64,000 nucleotides of DNA from Methanobacteriota archaeon (lineage in GTDB: Archaea; Halobacteriota; Methanosarcinia; Methanosarcinales; Methanosarcinaceae). The notes beneath the pieces are model-generated. The model saw only the letters and a list, made by a program, of their open reading frames with translations, was not told the DNA's origin and searched no databases. Below, one piece after another: positions 17,128 to 28,180 of the stretch. The position numbers and the translations under genes were made by a program. Location: contig JAENYU010000005.1 of assembly GCA_016841625.1 (NCBI GenBank), forward strand, positions 1 to 64,000, written 5' to 3'. Positions within the stretch are counted from its first letter, which is position 1. Each line of letters begins with the position of its first letter.

Positions 17128-17556
17128 TCAGGCTCCTTCAGGTTTAAATTTTGCAGCTTCAGCTTCAAGAGCCTGCATGCCCTGCACAAATTGAGTCAGT
17201 GAAGCGTTCATCTGCTCGAGAATCTTTTTAAGTTGCTCCTTGCGACGGTTGAGGGTCTCGATAGCTCCATCTGTACTTTTTTCAGCGCTGAATCCGGCAC
17301 CCAGGTTTACAACGACCTTGTCCACGTTTTTGATTTCGGCGTGGACGAATGAGCCAAACCCTACCGGAACCATTGTTTCGGCTCCCTTGCCTTCTTCTCC
17401 TGCTTTTTTCAGCTCGTTGATGGTCGCGATAGCCTGGTCGCAGCTTGCAATGGAAGCCTGCACCATATTCATTTCCTGCTGGAGGGCTTCGGCCTGCCTT
17501 TGGAATTCCTGGTGCCTGGCTGCCAGATTCCTGATCTCTTCACTGACTTCTGGCAT
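17128..17556 (-). CDS. pfdA: Prefoldin alpha subunit
   Basis: A 142-residue subunit of the hexameric chaperone that passes unfolded proteins to the group II chaperonin. Two long coiled-coil helices (residues about 4-55 and 90-135) flank the beta-hairpin core (MVPVGFGSFVHAEIK...DKVVVNLGAGF), as in all prefoldin alpha chains. Its Shine-Dalgarno GAGGAG is made by the last two codons of the preceding L18a gene, indicating close translational linkage. Confidence 0.94.
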   Translation of the reverse strand: MPEVSEEIRNLAARHQEFQRQAEALQQEMNMVQASIASCDQAIATINELKKAGEEGKGAETMVPVGFGSFVHAEIKNVDKVVVNLGAGFSAEKSTDGAIETLNRRKEQLKKILEQMNASLTQFVQGMQALEAEAAKFKPEGA

Positions 17557-17561
17557 GCTTT

Positions 17562-17738
17562 TTACTCCTCAGCAACGCTTTCGATCTGGATTTGGCGTCT
17601 TTTGACTCCGTGCTTGCTTCCGAAGATCGAATAAACCTTATCCTCTGCATTTTTTTCGTTCTGGCTTTCAATCTTCTTTGTGAATTTTTCCCAGGAATGT
17701 CCTGCTTTGAATTGGCCTTTGACTACAAAATTCTTCAT
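17562..17738 (-). CDS. rpl18a: Ribosomal protein L18a (LX)
   Basis: A 58-residue protein starting [10 protein letters not shown] and ending in ...[10 protein letters not shown], the archaeal L18Ae/LX protein of the large ribosomal subunit. The fold's first strand and the [17 protein letters not shown] segment are typical. The start is ATG 17738, with a second ATG directly before it at 17741; GGTGATC lies just upstream. It lies between eIF6 and prefoldin alpha, its usual archaeal place. Confidence 0.92.
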   Translation of the reverse strand: MKNFVVKGQFKAGHSWEKFTKKIESQNEKNAEDKVYSIFGSKHGVKRRQIQIESVAEE

Positions 17739-17796
17739 CATAGATCACCATGCTCTAACTGTAACATTGTTCCGGAACAGATGGATGATATGATGC

Positions 17797-18456
17797 TTAT
17801 TCAATGAACCCGAGGGAATCTTCAATTCTTCCCATCTCGGGTCCTGTGGTCTCGGAACCTACAACATACCCTTTCGAGTTTGCAAGTAGCCCTGAGCCCA
17901 GCATCTGGGTACCAAAGTTCGTTGTCCCGATCTCAACAGGGAGCCCGAAGATTTCTTCCAGAAATTCGCTTTCCGAAGGAGTAACTTTCGGATGTACCAG
18001 GAGCCCTTTGTTGGTTACAACTCCTGCCATTCCCACATTTTTTATTCCTGCAATCGTTCCTCTGTACACTTCCACTTTTAGAGTCTTGCCAATGGCTTTC
18101 AGGGAATTATCGGACAGTTCAGGGTGTACAAGGGCTGCAGTGTCATTTGCAAGCACGATGTTTCCCACCGCATTCAGCTTGTCCGGGATAGGTTCCGCAG
18201 GAATCCCCGTAAGTTTCTGCAGTTCCTCAGTCCCCGAACCTCTCGGAAATAGGAAGCCGTTTGAGTTCCCTCTGGAAAGGGCTCCCACAACAACGCTTCC
18301 GCCAACAAGAGTCTCAACGACCCTTACACCCAGCGATTTTTCCAGCCGGGCGCAGGCTTCGGGCTTCGTGCAGGGGGGGACGAGAACAACGTCTTCGGTG
18401 CAGGTTGCAAAGACCCCGATTAACGGGGTTTCGTAAATATCCACTGTTCGGATCAT
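17797..18456 (-). CDS. eif6: Translation initiation factor 6 (aIF6)
   Basis: A 219-residue pentein-fold protein that binds the 50S subunit and prevents premature joining of 30S. The repeated strand pattern is clear, for example [39 protein letters not shown] and [14 protein letters not shown]. Length is standard for archaea. It lies between L31e and L18a in a compact ribosomal cluster. Confidence 0.95.
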   Translation of the reverse strand: MIRTVDIYETPLIGVFATCTEDVVLVPPCTKPEACARLEKSLGVRVVETLVGGSVVVGALSRGNSNGFLFPRGSGTEELQKLTGIPAEPIPDKLNAVGNIVLANDTAALVHPELSDNSLKAIGKTLKVEVYRGTIAGIKNVGMAGVVTNKGLLVHPKVTPSESEFLEEIFGLPVEIGTTNFGTQMLGSGLLANSKGYVVGSETTGPEMGRIEDSLGFIE

Positions 18457-18488
18457 GTCTTTTAACGCTTAAAGGTTCCTCTGTATGT

Positions 18489-18758
18489 TTACTGTGCAAG
18501 TTCTGCTTGAACTTCGCCATCCGCGAATTTAACCGCACGGATCCGGATGGAGAGTGGGGGCTTTTTACAGCCTCTCTCCCAGAGGCGTTCGTTAATTGAT
18601 TTGTCCAGTTTGACCTGGGTCGGCTCCACCTTCAGGTGTTTTACAAGAAAGCCCCGAACTTCGCTTACTGCCCTGTTTGCTCTTTTCCAGGACGGGACTT
18701 TCTTTACTTCTCTGAGAGGTATAGTATAAATCTGTTCTTTTACCACGTCGTCTGCCAT
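18489..18758 (-). CDS. rpl31e: Ribosomal protein L31e
   Basis: An 89-residue large-subunit protein. The N terminus [16 protein letters not shown] and the following [19 protein letters not shown] are typical of L31e. I choose ATG 18758 because GGTGG lies just upstream of it; the longer frame from GTG 18767 would overlap that site. It lies directly after L39e, the normal archaeal order. Confidence 0.95.
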   Translation of the reverse strand: MADDVVKEQIYTIPLREVKKVPSWKRANRAVSEVRGFLVKHLKVEPTQVKLDKSINERLWERGCKKPPLSIRIRAVKFADGEVQAELAQ

Positions 18759-18776
18759 TTTACCCACCTATGTCGC

Positions 18777-19142
<366 letters not shown>

Positions 19143-19263
19143 TCATATGCAACAAATCCGGTAAGAGTTTCTGGTTTCCCCTTGCAGTATCAGGGGTTGA
19201 ATATACTTGATTATTGTATAAATCTTTAATCCAGATTTCTTCCATCCAGCTAACTTTCTGAAT

Positions 19264-19884
19264 TTAAACGCTCCCTGCCTGCTTTTTTCCCTCTTTTCGG
19301 GAGAGCACATGGGACTGGATGTGGGCCGGAAACAGTTCGCGGATTTTCTCTCCTCCCTGAAGCTGTCGGATCAGTTCCCGAAGCTCGGTTTCGTAATCGG
19401 CTTTCTGGGTGGTTTCGCTTGGCCCTTCCTCAATTATCAGGTGGCGCTCGACAAGAATGTCCACGGCTTTTCTGCTGTACCCCTTAAGGGGGCAGATATA
19501 CTGGACCCCGAACCTGTCTTCAATGCTCCTTATTCTGGGGGGTGAAAGCACAGGGACCCTGTCGTCCCGCCTAATGCCGTCCACAATGAATTCCACTTCC
19601 GTGTCCGAGGCAAGGGTTTCGACGGCTTTTTCATGGATATAATTAATTGCGTTTTTCGGGAAACCGTCGTGAATTATCATCCCGCATGCCTTTTCCAGAA
19701 TCTCTCTTCCAAGGGGAAGTACCCTGTGGGGGAAATGCAGCTCTTTGGCAGTTTTTCCCGCAATCTCTCCTGTAGGTAGCAGTCCGAAGTTGCAGGTTAC
19801 AAGTTCGATCTCAAAAAACGGTTCCATCAGGAGGGCTGAAAGTGAACTGTCCTTGCCTCCGCTAAAAAGAACTGAGGCTTTCAT
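19264..19884 (-). CDS. PP-loop ATP-pyrophosphatase-like protein
   Basis: A 206-residue protein with the N-terminal PP-loop SGGKDSSLSALL (residues 8-19), the signature of enzymes that activate a substrate by adenylation (tRNA thiolases, diphthine synthetases, NadE-like proteins). The middle holds FIVDGIRRDDRVP and YICPLKGYSRKAVD. Archaeal homologues carry the vague name alpha hydrolase and no reaction is known. It starts only five bases after PDCD5 and belongs to the S19e-PDCD5 group, so a role in RNA or ribosome modification is plausible but unproven. Confidence 0.75.
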   Translation of the reverse strand: MKASVLFSGGKDSSLSALLMEPFFEIELVTCNFGLLPTGEIAGKTAKELHFPHRVLPLGREILEKACGMIIHDGFPKNAINYIHEKAVETLASDTEVEFIVDGIRRDDRVPVLSPPRIRSIEDRFGVQYICPLKGYSRKAVDILVERHLIIEEGPSETTQKADYETELRELIRQLQGGEKIRELFPAHIQSHVLSRKEGKKQAGSV

Positions 19885-19889
19885 TCTGC

Positions 19890-20240
19890 TTAAACCCGGG
19901 TTATGGAAGTCTTGCGCTTTTTCGGTTGCATCTTCATAAGGAGCGTCTTCAGCTGCTCGTCGTCGATCTTGGACTGGAGCCGCCCGCTCTGGGCAAGAGA
20001 GATCAGCTGTATCTCGAGCTGTTCCCCAAGGGCTGACCTTGACATCTTCAGGGTTGTCAGGCGTTCCCTTGCTTCAGGGGTCAGGATCTGCCTCAGGATA
20101 GCCTGTTTCTGGGCTTCCATCTCGGCATTGGCCTGTTCCTGCTGGTAAGCTGCCTGCATGTCCGTCGGTTGCTGCTGGGCCTGCTGCTTCTGAATTTCTG
20201 CAAGCCGTCTCTTTCGGATTTCTTCTAGTTCATTATCCAT
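19890..20240 (-). CDS. PDCD5-family DNA-binding protein
   Basis: A 116-residue protein of the archaeal/eukaryotic PDCD5 (TFAR19) family, a three-helix bundle with a disordered glutamine-rich N terminus (QKQQAQQQ near residue 20) and the core LTPEARERLTTLKMSR plus LISLAQSGR. Archaeal members bind DNA in vitro; the cellular role is unknown. I use ATG 20240 (MDNELEEIRKRR); a GTG at 20258 would add six residues. Sits after S19e, as in many archaea. Confidence 0.9.
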   Translation of the reverse strand: MDNELEEIRKRRLAEIQKQQAQQQPTDMQAAYQQEQANAEMEAQKQAILRQILTPEARERLTTLKMSRSALGEQLEIQLISLAQSGRLQSKIDDEQLKTLLMKMQPKKRKTSITRV

Positions 20241-20375
20241 CGCTGACAAGGCAATCACCGAAAAAACCGGTTTTTTTCAACATCCTGATTGTTGTATAAA
20301 GTTAAGGTCAGGGAAGGGGCTGCCGGAATTTTTACTGGGCCCTTTCGTAAGAACTTTACTTTTTTAGTACTTCAT

Positions 20376-20825
20376 TCAGTACTTTGCGAGTCCCGGAATC
20401 GTTTCAATTAGTTCCTGCTTGAGTTCGTGAGAGGCGTTGTCAAGCATTGAGCGTCCCTGGGGGGATATTGCGCGCCCGTCCCTTACCTTCTGCAGGAAGC
20501 CTGCTGCTTCGAGCTGCTGGACTGTCTTCCTGGCAATTGAACCGCTTCCCTTTGCTCTGTGGTAGGGCTTTGAACCGTTGTCCTTCTTCCCACCGTATAC
20601 GGAGCGAAGCCTCTCGATCCCGATAGGCCCGTCTGCGTAAATCTTTCTCAGGATTGCGGCGCACCTGACATACCACCAGTCTTCGTTAGCTGGAGGCATT
20701 TCCTTGTGAACGCCTGTTTTCACGTTTTCTGCCCATTCCGGGGGAACAATCTTTTCATTTTCCTTAAGTATTCCTGCAACCTTTTCGATCAGTTCTGCTA
20801 CAGGGACATCGTATACAGTTGTCAT
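20376..20825 (-). CDS. rps19e: Ribosomal protein S19e
   Basis: A 149-residue small-subunit protein absent from bacteria. Family features are [14 protein letters not shown] at the start, the [15 protein letters not shown] segment, [17 protein letters not shown] and the C-terminal [16 protein letters not shown] 20825 follows AGGAG by seven bases. It starts the S19e-PDCD5-PP-loop unit. Confidence 0.95.
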   Translation of the reverse strand: MTTVYDVPVAELIEKVAGILKENEKIVPPEWAENVKTGVHKEMPPANEDWWYVRCAAILRKIYADGPIGIERLRSVYGGKKDNGSKPYHRAKGSGSIARKTVQQLEAAGFLQKVRDGRAISPQGRSMLDNASHELKQELIETIPGLAKY

Positions 20826-21140
20826 ACTATACTCCTTTTACGAATTACTTTGCTTTTTGAGGTATCAGGGATTCTGGCCGATTTTCTTCCCTGAATCTGG
20901 TAGGTGTAACTCATTTTCTCTCGAAATTACGATATTCCTGTCCCTTCCGAGAGTTTGGATAGCTGGTTTACGTATAGGACTCGATACGTATTGACTCAAT
21001 GAACTTGAAAGGTTGGGGGCCTGCTGGCCCTATAACCCCGGTTAATATAATTCTAGTCTAAACTGAGACGAGATTTATAAACTTATTGGTTAATATATAC
21101 CCTTTTCGGTAAGTGTCCAGGGTAAGCTTACTACATGGCA
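20826..21140. other. Leader and promoter region of S19e
   Basis: No gene. On the minus strand a TATA-like GGGTATATATTAA (about 21088-21100) would give a leader of about 240 bases. Inside lies a short GGGCC-AGCA-GGCCC hairpin (about 21020-21035). Confidence 0.45.
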
Positions 21141-22758
<1,618 letters not shown>

Positions 22759-23157
22759 TTAGAAAAGGGAATCTCTAAACATAATCAATGTAAGAAGCAT
22801 CATGAGGATTGCGAGGACCATTGCAGTCTTTGCACTTTCACCGTCACTTCCGAATATGATGGGGATCGGGCCGAGCATTATAACTCCTCCACCCTTAATC
22901 TTTGAAGATGATTTTCTTTCGAAGTTGTTTCCCGAAGGGTTTCTTCCGGAATCTGTCCTTTTTTCAAAATCAGCTGTGTTTTTGAAATAATCTTCTTTTT
23001 CTGAATTACTTTCTTTTCCATATGAATAATATCTTTCCTGTTCTAAACCCGGGCTTGCCCCAAATGTCATGCCAGCTATAATAATCAGGAATCCGATGAA
23101 TGTGATCAGAATACCGAAGAGAACAAGCATATTTCCGATCATCTTTGAGTTTTCCAC
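22759..23157 (-). CDS. DUF131 membrane protein, long form
   Basis: A 132-residue protein of the archaeal DUF131 family, with two membrane helices (residues about 7-32 and 107-128) and the family core GGVIMLGPIPIIFGS between them. A polar insertion of about 45 residues, rich in Ser, Lys and Asn, follows the first helix; its tandem partner lacks it. It overlaps that partner by 19 bases, so the two are coupled. No function is known. Confidence 0.82.
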   Translation of the reverse strand: MENSKMIGNMLVLFGILITFIGFLIIIAGMTFGASPGLEQERYYSYGKESNSEKEDYFKNTADFEKRTDSGRNPSGNNFERKSSSKIKGGGVIMLGPIPIIFGSDGESAKTAMVLAILMMLLTLIMFRDSLF

Positions 23158-23384
23158 AAGAAGAGATACATAATCGTTATCAGTAAACCAAGTCCTAACA
23201 TATTTGTTGTTATTTCAGGAGACGAGCCAAAGGCGATCGGGATGGGTCCAAGCATGATCAATCCTCCCATATGACTGCTCCCAGGATGCTGTAACATTGT
23301 CAGGATTACACCTAACATCACTACAATAAAACCAACAAAGGTAACCGTTGCGCCTACTTTTAGAAAATCTTCTGAGGATCGCAT
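23139..23384 (-). CDS. DUF131 membrane protein, short form
   Basis: An 81-residue protein with two membrane helices (residues about 8-31 and 58-77) and the DUF131 core GGLIMLGPIPIAFGS. Its overlap with the following longer paralogue and shared core suggest a tandem duplication; they may form a hetero-oligomer in the membrane. Function unknown. Confidence 0.85.
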   Translation of the reverse strand: MRSSEDFLKVGATVTFVGFIVVMLGVILTMLQHPGSSHMGGLIMLGPIPIAFGSSPEITTNMLGLGLLITIMYLFLWKTQR

Positions 23385-24241
23385 GTGAAATGAGATATTA
23401 TGCTTTTATTATTAAAGGTATCCATTCAATTTTTTGTACCTTTGTCTACACTATTCTTTTTTTTATATTGGTTATAAAGTTATAAATTAAGTATATTAAA
23501 ACTAAATAGAAAACGAAACAACTATCTTTTTATTTTATTACTGTGGGAGTTTTTACTTTTTCCGACAAAGGTTTTGCGCACTTCACGAGGGTAAGTTATA
23601 TATAGAGGGTATTTCAGGATTTAAGGGTATAAAAAAGATGCTGCATAATGTCTCCTGCACTGCAATGTTTCTACGATACCGTATCTACTATACTGTACTA
23701 TGTTTGTTGTACTATGTATGGAAATCTTGCGGTTCGATCAGTTAATTCATTCCTTCCGGTTTTCCGGTCAGATTCTTTTCCAGAAACCCTGAAACCATGG
23801 ATTCCAAAATATGAGATAAACGTTGTATAATCAGGTACATTTTACCTCAAAGAGAATACAAAAAATCGATATATATTAATTGGATACCGGACCATTATTT
23901 AAGTAACGTGCATAAGTAGGGGGCAGTCGCCACAGGAACTTATATATATCCTTTTTATAATTACTGTGGTATATTTATTGTCGGTATGTTAATATATTCT
24001 GGGTCAGGATAAGAACGTTGTTTAATCCGGTGTCTTTTAACCTGCAATCATTTCATTCCTGCAGTACAATAAATTCGATACCTTTATTCCGCAGGTCCGG
24101 ATAATACTACAAATCAAGGCCATGCGTTTGAACCAGACTTATACAAACGAATCAGAGCCATACTCCAGATCAAGATCACATGATGAATCAGGATCATACA
24201 ACTAATTAAGATCATATTTCAGATAAAACCGGTGTTTTTCA
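23385..24241. other. Intergenic region upstream of pan
   Basis: About 860 bases without a gene I can support. Several strong TATA-like elements occur (AAGTTATATATAGAGG near 23594, ACTTATATATATCC near 23938, GGTATATTTATTG near 23968), more than pan alone needs, so an unannotated short transcript is possible. The frame at 23648-23830 looks non-coding. Confidence 0.45.
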
Positions 24242-25483
24242 ATGTCAGAAAACAGTAACTTGCAGTCTTCTCTTGAAGAGGTCAAAACCAGGGTCGAAAC
24301 CCAGCTTGAGTGTGGGGAGGTTGAAGCTGATGATGTTAAATCTCTCCTGACCGAAATCGAAATTCTGAAGGTTCAGAACGAGAATATGAAAGCCCGTCTC
24401 CTTGAGGCAAGCGTGGCTACGGGGCGGCACCTTCAGGAAATAAACAAGTTAAAAGCTCACCTTGAGCAGCTTACCGAGCCTCCTCTCTTTATTGCTACCA
24501 TTTTGGAAGTGAACGGGGATATTGTCCTTATCAGGCAGCATGGGAACAACCAGGAGGTTCTGACCCAGATCCCGGAGGAATACCGCGGAAAGATCGATCC
24601 CGGAATGCGGGTTGCGGTAAACGGGGCTTACTCAATCATCTCCATAGTCAGCAGGGCAGCCGATGTAAGGGCTCAGGTCATGGAGCTTATAAACTCTCCG
24701 GGTGTGGACTACAGCATGATCGGAGGGCTTGACGAAGTGCTCCAGGAAGTCCGGGAAAGTGTGGAACTCCCGCTTACGGAGCCCGAACTCTTCGAGGACC
24801 TGGGAATTGAGCCGCCTTCCGGCGTCCTGCTCCATGGCGCCCCGGGTACGGGCAAGACCCTTGTTGCAAAGGCGATTGCTTCCCAGGCCAAGGCCACCTT
24901 CATCCGGATGTCCGGTTCGGATCTTGTCCAGAAGTTCGTAGGGGAAGGTTCCCGGCTTGTCAAGGACATCTTCCAGCTTGCCCGGGACAAGTCCCCAAGC
25001 ATCCTCTTCATAGACGAAATCGATGCAGTGGGCAGCATGAGGACCTATGACGGGACCAGCGGTTCGGCAGAGGTAAACAGGACCATGCTTCAGCTCCTTG
25101 CGGAAATGGACGGCTTTGACCCCAAGGGCAATGTAAAGGTGGTTGCCGCAACCAACAGGATCGACCTGCTTGACCCGGCTCTCCTTCGTCCGGGCAGGTT
25201 CGACCGGTCCATTGAAATCCCGATTCCGGACGAAAAAGGCAGGGTCGAGATCCTGAAGATCCACACCCGTAAGATGAAGCTGGCTGATGACGTGGACTTC
25301 GAGAAACTTGCAAAAGTCACAAACGGAATGAGCGGGGCAGAACTCAGTGTAATTACCAAGGAAGCTGGAATCTTCGTGCTGCGCAGGCGCGGGAAACAGA
25401 TAACAATGACAGACTTCATGAAAGCCTACGACAAGGTCGTAAATGTTCAGGAGCCCTCAATCCCTCAGGCCATGTTCGTGTAA
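24242..25483 (+). CDS. pan: Proteasome-activating nucleotidase
   Basis: A 413-residue AAA+ ATPase that unfolds proteins and feeds them to the 20S proteasome. An N-terminal coiled coil (residues about 45-80) precedes an OB domain, then the AAA domain with Walker A GAPGTGKT (about 199-206), Walker B SILFIDEID, and the second region of homology ending in LLRPGRFDR. The C terminus is unusual: it ends A-M-F-V, whereas PAN and Rpt gate-opening tails end in hydrophobic-Tyr-any. Here Phe replaces Tyr. Methanosarcina genomes can carry more than one PAN, so this may be a divergent paralogue. Confidence 0.95.
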   Translation: MSENSNLQSSLEEVKTRVETQLECGEVEADDVKSLLTEIEILKVQNENMKARLLEASVATGRHLQEINKLKAHLEQLTEPPLFIATILEVNGDIVLIRQHGNNQEVLTQIPEEYRGKIDPGMRVAVNGAYSIISIVSRAADVRAQVMELINSPGVDYSMIGGLDEVLQEVRESVELPLTEPELFEDLGIEPPSGVLLHGAPGTGKTLVAKAIASQAKATFIRMSGSDLVQKFVGEGSRLVKDIFQLARDKSPSILFIDEIDAVGSMRTYDGTSGSAEVNRTMLQLLAEMDGFDPKGNVKVVAATNRIDLLDPALLRPGRFDRSIEIPIPDEKGRVEILKIHTRKMKLADDVDFEKLAKVTNGMSGAELSVITKEAGIFVLRRRGKQITMTDFMKAYDKVVNVQEPSIPQAMFV

Positions 25484-25517
25484 GTGGCTCTCGTGGATTG
25501 AATCTGCACAAAATTTC

Positions 25518-25612
25518 GATATCTCTGATATCTCCGATTCGAAAATAACTATTTTCGGCCGACTGCTGGCATGAGCGAAATCCGCTCTCCGGCAGTTCCA
25601 ATATTCTTTTTA
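25518..25612 (+). terminator. Hairpins and T-tract after pan
   Basis: CGAAAAT-AACT-ATTTTCG (about 25540-25557) forms a perfect hairpin, followed by a second imperfect one, ACTGCTGG with CCGGCAGT (about 25561-25596), and then TTCTTTTTAAA. This fits a transcription end. Confidence 0.55.
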
Positions 25613-25690
25613 AACCTCAAACGAAAGCTTTATATTAAATAAATCAGTTGAAGGTATGCTGTCTCAGTGGCAGTGTTTAATAAACAGCGT

Positions 25691-25765
25691 GCTCCGATAG
25701 TGTAGCTCGGCCAATCATTCAGGACTCTCACTCCTGCGACTGGGGTTCAAATCCCCATCGGAGCA
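25691..25765 (+). tRNA. tRNA-Glu (CUC)
   Basis: Complete cloverleaf of 75 nt. The acceptor stem is GCTCCGA/TCGGAGC, the anticodon arm CAGGA-CTCTCAC-TCCTG gives anticodon CTC, and the T arm is GGGG-TTCAAAT-CCCC. The 3' CCA is not encoded (discriminator A, then CTTTT). No intron. Confidence 0.96.
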
Positions 25766-25873
25766 CTTTTCCTTTTATATCTTTTTTCACAGCCATCCCA
25801 CAGCTTTTTAGCTCGTTTTATTACTCCTTCATAGGGTTCTTTTAACTTTTTCACAGTTTTCCCATTGGCTAAA

Positions 25874-26365
25874 TTATGCTTTTTTCTTCATCATATAGAT
25901 GCCTTCTATTTCGATATCAGGCTCCTTATGGCTATACCACTCCCTATGTTGTGGGTCCCAGCGCATCCTGGCCTTTTTGAGAAGTTCTCTTACCGGGTAG
26001 GTACTCCCTCTTGCAACCCACTTGTAGGATACGTTTTCTCTGCTTTTTCCAGCCAGGGTCCTATTTTGTGGAATATCTCCCTCTTCAGATTGATGAGGTG
26101 CTTGCTGGTCAATCGGTTTGGATTGTTTCCCGTTCAATGGCCCCGGTTCTCTGGACTTAGAGGTCTTTGCTGGTTCGATTCCGTTGCTGAAGTCATTCCC
26201 CATTTTTCCACTGTCTTTTGATATCGGAACTGGTGGATAACTAACGTATTGTTTTATTATCGGGTCTACAATTCCAAAAATATTTTCTTCTCCTCTTCTG
26301 CTTCTTATCATTTCGTCTGGATCAAATCCTCCGTCTGACACTAAATTTCCCCCCATTTTCTGCAT
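25874..26365 (-). CDS. Hypothetical protein with short WD-WY C-terminal module
   Basis: A 163-residue protein I do not recognise as a whole. Residues 1-105 are polar, Pro/Ser-rich and probably disordered. The C-terminal 50 residues form a compact module (YKWVARGSTYPVRELLKK, then MRWDPQHREWYSHK) that resembles small modules of the DUF5710 type, in which a Trp-Asp...Trp-Tyr pattern is typical. No catalytic residues are evident. Coding character in the C-terminal part is convincing; the N terminus and start are uncertain. Confidence 0.6.
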   Translation of the reverse strand: MQKMGGNLVSDGGFDPDEMIRSRRGEENIFGIVDPIIKQYVSYPPVPISKDSGKMGNDFSNGIEPAKTSKSREPGPLNGKQSKPIDQQAPHQSEEGDIPQNRTLAGKSRENVSYKWVARGSTYPVRELLKKARMRWDPQHREWYSHKEPDIEIEGIYMMKKKA

Positions 26366-26494
26366 CCATTATTCTTTATCCATTTTGCACTCTTTATATC
26401 TCTTTTAATTCGAAGGTATATCCTGTTTATGTTCGTGGGGTGAAAGTATTAATTAGTGGGAAGTTAATCTGAATTAAATAAAAATTGATCTGGC

Positions 26495-27460
26495 ATGGAA
26501 CTCGAACTTTCCGATCTCGAAAAAAAGCTCAGGGGCTACCTCTTCGGAAGTGCCTGCGGCGATGCCCTGGGGCGTCCTGTAGAACATCTCACCCTTGAGC
26601 AGATTAAGGCTAAGTACGGTGAAAAAGGGATTCTTGAACTTCCTCCCGATTCTCCCTGGACCGACGATACGCAGCTTATGCTGGTCCTTGCAAGGGCACT
26701 GGTCCTGGGGGCTGAAAGTGAGCCTTCGGAATTGATGGACCTTCTTGCAGGGGAGTTTGTCAAATGGCTGGATGAACCTGACCTGGGGGCAGGAGCAACC
26801 TCAAAAGGGGCAGCGCTTCGCCTCAAAGAAGGGGTTTCCTGGCAAGATTCAGGCCTCGAGTCTAAGACTTGCGGAAGCCTCATGCGGGTGGGGATAATCG
26901 GTTTCATCTACTGCAATGATCCTGATAAGCTGCTGGAACTCGCTTCCCGTTCCGGGAAAATTACCCATACCCGCCCCACTTCAGATGCTGCAACCCTCGC
27001 GGGGGCCTATTCAGTAAAGCTGGCCCTTGACGGCATGGATCCCGCAGATATGTTCGGTCCTCTTCTTGAAGTTACGGAGGGGATCTCACGGGAATTTACG
27101 AATGCCCTGAACGGTGCCTATGAACTGGCTTTCGGGAGCCTTAGTGACGAAGAAGCCCTTCGAAAAATCGGTCAGGGCTGGTATGCTGAAGAAACCTTTG
27201 CTCTTGCATATTTCTGCATGCTGCGCTATCCGGATGATTATAAAAAAGCGCTCCAAATAGCCGTAAACATTACTGGAGACTCCGATTCCGTAGGCTGCGT
27301 GGCCGGCGGGATCCTGGGGGCAAGACTGGGAATCGGCTCTGTACCTCCTGCCTGGGTTGAAGCTCTGGAAGGAAAGGCAGAGCTTGAAGCAATGGTTGGG
27401 CCTTTGCTTGAAAAATATCTCGAGGTATCGGGCCACATCTCTGAAGTTCGCGGATCTTAA
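26495..27460 (+). CDS. ADP-ribosylglycohydrolase (DraG family)
   Basis: A 321-residue enzyme that removes ADP-ribose from proteins or other molecules. The binuclear metal site residues are visible: GSACGDALGRPVE at the N terminus, SPWTDDTQ (residues 48-55) and the C-terminal GDSDSVGCVAGG (about 260-271). In nitrogen-fixing organisms DraG reverses modification of nitrogenase reductase, but no DraT gene is nearby, and many family members have other targets. The DUF123 gene follows 15 bases later and is probably co-transcribed. Confidence 0.92.
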   Translation: MELELSDLEKKLRGYLFGSACGDALGRPVEHLTLEQIKAKYGEKGILELPPDSPWTDDTQLMLVLARALVLGAESEPSELMDLLAGEFVKWLDEPDLGAGATSKGAALRLKEGVSWQDSGLESKTCGSLMRVGIIGFIYCNDPDKLLELASRSGKITHTRPTSDAATLAGAYSVKLALDGMDPADMFGPLLEVTEGISREFTNALNGAYELAFGSLSDEEALRKIGQGWYAEETFALAYFCMLRYPDDYKKALQIAVNITGDSDSVGCVAGGILGARLGIGSVPPAWVEALEGKAELEAMVGPLLEKYLEVSGHISEVRGS

Positions 27461-27474
27461 GGTATGGTTCTAAT

Positions 27475-27990
27475 ATGAAAGCCGATGCTTCGATAAATCC
27501 TGAAGCTTCAAAGGAACCGAATTTTTCGGATACTCATTTTGATGGCGCTAATTTTGACTTTTCCCAAAAAGGTGTTTACTGCCTCATATTTGAGAACCGT
27601 AAGTGTGCCTTGCAGGTGGGGAAGAAAGGGGAGTTTTCTTTCGAAAAGGGCTATCACATCTATGTGGGGTCGGCGCTTGGTCCGGGCGGGCTTAAGCGGA
27701 TGCAAAGGCACATAAGGCTTTCCAGGGACAAAGACAAAAATCCGAAGTGGCACGTGGACTATCTGCACCTAGGGCTTGCGTTTCGCCTGGTCTCGGCGGT
27801 CTGTGCAGCTACGCCTGAGCGTTTTGAGTGCAGGCTGGCGGGAGCAGTCGGTGGGTCTTGCGTCCCCGGCTTTGGATGTACGGACTGCGCATGCAGGTCG
27901 CATCTTTTTTTCAGGGGGAAATATCCGCTTTCGGATATCCTTGAGGCTTTTGTAGGTCTGAAGCTTCTACCTTTCGTGCTTGAATTTTGA
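27475..27990 (+). CDS. DUF123 GIY-YIG-like protein
   Basis: A 171-residue protein with the DUF123 domain, a GIY-YIG nuclease-like fold: GVYCLIF...HIYVGSALGPGGLKRMQRH, then KWHVDYLH. The C-terminal cysteines (PGFGCTDCACRSHLFF) are typical and may bind metal. In other archaea this domain is fused to or near endonuclease III, suggesting DNA repair, but activity is unproven. The first 35 residues are a variable extension. It is linked to the DraG-family gene. Confidence 0.85.
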   Translation: MKADASINPEASKEPNFSDTHFDGANFDFSQKGVYCLIFENRKCALQVGKKGEFSFEKGYHIYVGSALGPGGLKRMQRHIRLSRDKDKNPKWHVDYLHLGLAFRLVSAVCAATPERFECRLAGAVGGSCVPGFGCTDCACRSHLFFRGKYPLSDILEAFVGLKLLPFVLEF

Positions 27991-28180
27991 ACGTTTCTTT
28001 CGGGATGCAAGATTCGGGTTTTTCCTGATACCCGGCTATAAAGGTCCTTTTTTTTCAGATTTTATTTTTTTCAGATTGCTCTCTCTTTAACAATATTACA
28101 CAGGAAAGCTTAAGGTTTCTAGATTTCTATAGAACATTAAAGGGAAGAACACAAATTATTATTCGGTCAGGAGATCTTTT

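Noticed and set aside
23385-24241. tRNA or known RNA gene in the gap before pan
   Set aside because: No cloverleaf or conserved RNA core could be found despite several TATA-like elements.
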